From: Sulfurimonas sp. UBA6792
GTDB taxonomy: Bacteria; Campylobacterota; Campylobacteria; Campylobacterales; Sulfurimonadaceae
NCBI GenBank assembly: GCA_002452425.1
Contig: DKFQ01000039.1
Span: forward strand, 1-9,330
DNA length: 9,330 nucleotides
Direction of reading: 5' to 3'
Shown here one piece after another: positions 6,933-9,330 of the stretch. Each line of letters begins with the position of its first letter. The first letter of the stretch is position 1. The notes beneath the pieces are model-generated. The model was not told the origin of the DNA. It did no database searches and saw nothing but the letters and a program-made list of their open reading frames with translations. The translations under genes were made by a program, and so were the position numbers.

Positions 6933-8024
6933 CTAAAAAGTACTTATATTTTTGTTATTTGTGCGATATTTCCGCCATTGTCTTAGCGCAACCAAAAAGA
7001 GAAGCAGATTTGGAAGAATAATACCAACTTCGCTTGGAAGCGTTTTATGGTTTGAGAGCTCAACAAGTGCAAAAAGAAACGCCCACACCATAAGCGAAGC
7101 TAAAATTGCACCAAAACTAAAGAGAGAGACATTCAAAAATCTTGCACTCACAGGAACAAAAAAGAAGATTATTACAATCAAGCTCGGCACAAAAAATGGA
7201 TAGACAAATATCTTATAAAGAGCGCTTTTAAGTGCACTTGTATTTATATTTTGTGCCTTTAAAAGCACGTAAGCATCAATGGCATCGACTATAGAGAAGT
7301 TGACCTTTCCCTCATAGACCTGATCTAGCATTTTTGGACGAAACCCTTGAAGTATCTCCAGATTTTTCTGTTGTGTTACTTTTATGCCCAATGACTCAAA
7401 ATCAGCATGGTCTGGTTTGGTGATGATGTCAGCTTCATTGATAAGCCATGCGTCATTTCTATAAGCCGCCTTTGAGGCGACCAACACCTCTTTGAGCGAG
7501 TTGTCAACAAAACTAAAAACACGTATATTTTGGGCACTCTCTTGCAGGGGAAGGAGTTTTGAAAAATAGACAAACTTCTCTTTGTAAGTAAAAAAAAGGT
7601 CTCGTGTCGGGCTGAGATATTGGGCATTTTTACGAATATTTTTTGCAAACTCATCCGCACGTGCAAAGTTGGATATGGAGTGCAGAGAGATAAAAAGAAG
7701 TATCACCAAAGTAGAGACAACGACAAATGGTTTTAAGATATCGATTCTTGAGTAGCCCAAAGAGTAAAAGGAGACAAGTGCATTGGAGCGAATCAAAAAT
7801 AATTTTGTTGCAATCATAGCAAAAACAAGAGAGAGTGGCAGAAGCATATCAATAGCGTAAAAAGTTTTGTAAACAAGATAGATAAGCAGTAAGTTTGCGG
7901 AGATATCAAGCTTTTCAGAGCTTCCCATATAGTCAAATCCGACCATAAAGAGGATAAGCGCCAATAAAATAACAATAAAATATCTTGTATAGTGAAAAGA
8001 GATATATTTAAAAGCCAGCATCAT
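6933..8024 (-). CDS. YjgP/YjgQ-family inner-membrane permease (LptF/LptG type)
   Basis: Proteins of this family form the membrane part of the LptB2FG transporter, which extracts lipopolysaccharide from the inner membrane and passes it to LptC/LptA. The 363 residues fit the family layout. Three N-terminal membrane segments lie at about 15-32, 44-76 and 98-116. A roughly 150-residue soluble periplasmic region of beta-jellyroll length covers about 120-268. Three C-terminal segments lie at about 272-292, 302-322 and 333-347, followed by a short basic tail (RQWRKYRTNNK). The segment SNALVSFYSLGYSRIDILKPF (80-100) resembles the cytoplasmic coupling loop between TM2 and TM3. LptF and LptG cannot be told apart from this alone; the partner permease and lptB are not in the window. 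Tandem ATG codons occur at 8024 and 8021; GGATTGGT just upstream gives a weak SD. It starts 25 nt after the pth stop. Confidence 0.88.
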   Translation of the reverse strand: MMLAFKYISFHYTRYFIVILLALILFMVGFDYMGSSEKLDISANLLLIYLVYKTFYAIDMLLPLSLVFAMIATKLFLIRSNALVSFYSLGYSRIDILKPFVVVSTLVILLFISLHSISNFARADEFAKNIRKNAQYLSPTRDLFFTYKEKFVYFSKLLPLQESAQNIRVFSFVDNSLKEVLVASKAAYRNDAWLINEADIITKPDHADFESLGIKVTQQKNLEILQGFRPKMLDQVYEGKVNFSIVDAIDAYVLLKAQNINTSALKSALYKIFVYPFFVPSLIVIIFFFVPVSARFLNVSLFSFGAILASLMVWAFLFALVELSNHKTLPSEVGIILPNLLLFLVALRQWRKYRTNNKNISTF

Positions 8025-8049
8025 ACCAATCCAGATAAAAAGTAAGCCG

Positions 8050-8619
8050 CTATTGTAGCTTAATGTTTTTAGAGGTGTCCTTAATCGTATATTTTGAACT
8101 TACATCTTCAAGACTCTTTGTAAGCAGCTCGATAACCGCTTCTGAAGCAGTAGCAATCCACTCTTTGAGGTATCCTTGCTCCTCTTTGGAGAAGTCGCTT
8201 AAAACATAAGAAGCAACTTCTCCCTTATGCTCAGGTTTGCCAATGCCCATACGCACACGGACATACTCTTTAGAGATATGCTCATCGGCAGATTTAAGCC
8301 CATTATGTCCGCCATGACCGCCTCCTTTTTTAAAACGAAGCGTACCAAAAGGCAAATCTAAATCATCATGTATAACAACGACCTCATCGATTTTATAAAA
8401 TTTCTTCACAGCTGCGATAGAGATGCCAGAGAGATTCATAAAAGTAAGTGGTTTTAATAAAAAATGATTTGAAAATTTGAAAAGTTCACCTTGGAAAGAT
8501 GAGGAGGAGAGTTTTTGAGCATTTTGTCTTTTGACAAGCTCATCAATTACCATAAAACCTATGTTATGGCGGGTATGTTCATAGTTCGGGCCAGGATTTC
8601 CTAGTCCGACTATTAACAT
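8050..8619 (-). CDS. pth: Peptidyl-tRNA hydrolase (bacterial Pth type)
   Basis: Pth cleaves the ester bond of peptidyl-tRNAs that drop off ribosomes and so recycles tRNA; it is normally essential. The 189 residues match the family size. The expected catalytic and substrate-binding residues are all present: N8 in GLGNPG, the catalytic H18 in HTRHNIG, N62 in LTFMNLSG, D85 in VVIHDDLDLP, and N106 in GGHGGHNGLKS. The ATG at 8619 lies 2 nt after the rplY stop with only a weak AAG-type SD, so translation is probably coupled to rplY. Adjacency of rplY and pth recurs across many bacteria and puts two translation-related genes first in the cluster. Confidence 0.97.
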   Translation of the reverse strand: MLIVGLGNPGPNYEHTRHNIGFMVIDELVKRQNAQKLSSSSFQGELFKFSNHFLLKPLTFMNLSGISIAAVKKFYKIDEVVVIHDDLDLPFGTLRFKKGGGHGGHNGLKSADEHISKEYVRVRMGIGKPEHKGEVASYVLSDFSKEEQGYLKEWIATASEAVIELLTKSLEDVSSKYTIKDTSKNIKLQ

Positions 8620-8621
8620 GA

Positions 8622-9158
8622 TTACTTAGCTTTGATAACACTTAAAACTGATACACGATCAGCATCTGTAAATGTTACGTTTGGAATTCTATCTAAGTCA
8701 CGCACCATTTTAGCGTCACCTACGTCCATCTTAGCAACATCAACGATAACGCTGTTTGGAACGTTCTCAATAGCTGCTTTTACTCTTAGACGTGGTTTAG
8801 AAATATGCACAAGACCTTTGTTTTTAAGACCGATTGCATCACCTACTGTTTGTACTGGAAGATGATAGTGTGTTACAACACCTGTTTGTGCAACCATCAA
8901 GTCCACGTGAAGTAGTTTACCTGTCACAGGATGCGCTTCATACGCTTGAACAACAACTTGCATCTCTTTTCCAGCAATTTTTACTGGGAATGCTAAGTTC
9001 TCTTTATTGCGAACAGTACGGACATATTCATTATCTTTGAATGCAGCATGAATATTTTCAAGCCCTTTTCCGTAAATATTTGCAATTAGATAACCATCAC
9101 GGCGAAGCGCTTTCGTGCTTTTTTTGCCAATACTCTCTCTAACAATTCCTTCTAACAT
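8622..9158 (-). CDS. rplY: Large-subunit ribosomal protein bL25 (two-domain CTC/TL5 form)
   Basis: bL25 binds 5S rRNA in the large ribosomal subunit. Counting from the ATG at 9158 the protein has 178 residues. The N-terminal 5S-binding domain (about 1-90) opens MLEGIVRES and contains RRDGYLIANIYGKG at 19-32 and HPVTGKLLHVDLM at 76-88. The C-terminal CTC domain (about 93-178) contains GLKNKGLVHISKPRLRV at 110-126. This is the long form, not the single-domain enterobacterial one. An in-frame ATG at 9173 would add MKDLH, but it has no SD. The 9158 ATG follows AAGGA by 7 nt and gives the N-terminus I recall for the Helicobacter homologue (MLEG...). It is preceded by a clear -10 box and followed 2 nt later by pth. 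Confidence 0.96.
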   Translation of the reverse strand: MLEGIVRESIGKKSTKALRRDGYLIANIYGKGLENIHAAFKDNEYVRTVRNKENLAFPVKIAGKEMQVVVQAYEAHPVTGKLLHVDLMVAQTGVVTHYHLPVQTVGDAIGLKNKGLVHISKPRLRVKAAIENVPNSVIVDVAKMDVGDAKMVRDLDRIPNVTFTDADRVSVLSVIKAK

Positions 9159-9165
9159 ATGTAAA

Positions 9166-9170
9166 TCCTT
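9166..9170 (-). promoter_or_regulatory. rplY: Ribosome-binding site deciding the rplY start
   Basis: AAGGA lies 7 nt before the ATG at 9158 and downstream of the alternative ATG at 9173. It therefore supports the shorter, 178-residue reading of bL25. Confidence 0.75.
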
Positions 9171-9187
9171 CATAAAAAATGTTTGGA

Positions 9188-9193
9188 ATTATA
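9188..9193 (-). promoter_or_regulatory. Probable sigma-70 -10 box for the rplY-led cluster
   Basis: A perfect TATAAT, preceded by GAGGG, stands in the only real intergenic gap of the window. It predicts a transcription start near 9181-9180 and a leader of about 22 nt to the rplY ATG at 9158. No good -35 hexamer is seen at the usual distance (the sequence there is AACCTT). This is common in Campylobacterota, whose housekeeping promoters rely mainly on the -10 element and AT-rich upstream DNA. No other consensus -10 is placed in a gap elsewhere in the window. Confidence 0.6.
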
Positions 9194-9238
9194 CCCTCTG
9201 AAGCTTAAATAAGGTTACTTCATATCAAAAACATCTTC

Positions 9239-9330
9239 CTAAACAAATCCATTTTTATCTGTTTTGTCTGCTGTTTCTGCTTTTTTTGCAGCATCAGCGG
9301 CTTTACCACTGTTAAAACCATTTATTTTGA
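9239..9330 (-). CDS. C-terminal end of an unidentified Ala/Lys/Asp-rich protein (5' part outside window)
   Basis: Reading the minus strand in from the right edge gives 29 codons and a TAG stop at 9241-9239. The tail begins KINGFNSGKAADAAKKAE and ends TDKNGFV. It is hydrophilic and rich in Ala, Lys and Asp, like a flexible charged C-terminus. Support is modest: the frame is open to the window edge, lies on the same strand as all other genes and precedes a real promoter. However, another minus-strand frame and the opposite strand are also open over this short span. I do not recognise the protein. In Helicobacter pylori a transaldolase gene precedes rplY, but this tail does not look like a transaldolase end. 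No hairpin terminator follows the stop, so read-through into rplY is possible. Confidence 0.5.
   Translation of the reverse strand, partial: KINGFNSGKAADAAKKAETADKTDKNGFV

Noticed and set aside
6931..6960. Promoter before lysA (TAAAAT in the permease 3' end)
   Set aside because: TAAAAT is common in AT-rich DNA, and no -35-like sequence sits at the right distance.
9159..9238. Rho-independent terminator for the gene upstream of rplY
   Set aside because: Only a weak 5-bp pairing with a wobble (ACCTT with AGGGT) is present, and no T-run follows on the minus strand.
9242..9268. EF-hand-like calcium loop in the tail upstream of rplY (DKTDKNGFV)
   Set aside because: The spacing of the acidic residues does not fit DxDxDG; there is one residue too many and no partner helix pattern.
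1..9330. Mobile element, CRISPR array, toxin-antitoxin, prophage or tRNA/rRNA genes
   Set aside because: No terminal repeats, spaced direct repeats, transposase or integrase motifs, or tRNA-like cloverleaf sequence were seen. Almost every base is covered by housekeeping or flagellar genes in a conserved order.

Overview
The window looks like chromosomal DNA from a Campylobacterota (epsilonproteobacterial) bacterium, probably close to Sulfurimonas. The base composition is AT-rich, the coding is very dense, and the gene order matches one I recall from Campylobacter jejuni: rplY, pth, a YjgP/YjgQ-family permease, lysA, a HAD hydrolase, pheA, hisC, fliF, fliG. The genus is an inference from protein style and synteny. 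No database was searched.

Every supported gene lies on the minus strand, so transcription runs from high to low coordinates. In that direction the window holds: the C-terminal end of an unidentified Ala/Lys-rich protein (9330-9239); an 80-bp intergenic gap with a good -10 box; rplY (ribosomal protein bL25); pth (peptidyl-tRNA hydrolase); an LptF/LptG-type lipopolysaccharide-export permease; lysA (diaminopimelate decarboxylase); a NagD-like HAD hydrolase; pheA (chorismate mutase/prephenate dehydratase); hisC (histidinol-phosphate aminotransferase); fliF (flagellar MS ring); and fliG (motor switch), which runs off the left edge a few residues before its expected end.

From rplY to fliG the gaps are never more than 32 bp, and two junctions overlap (HAD/pheA by 4 bp, pheA/hisC by 14 bp). 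No terminator-like hairpin with a T-run was seen, so the nine genes could form one long transcription unit. Its functions are mixed: translation (bL25, Pth), envelope assembly (LptF/G), lysine/peptidoglycan precursor supply (LysA), aromatic and histidine amino-acid synthesis (PheA, HisC), and the first structural steps of the flagellar basal body (FliF, FliG).

I found no mobile element, CRISPR array, RNA gene, phage or defence system, and no evidence of a new multi-gene system. The points worth a second look are small: an altered catalytic motif in the HAD protein, a hairpin over the lysA ribosome-binding site, the tight pheA-hisC coupling, a possible internal promoter before fliF, and the unidentified tail upstream of rplY.
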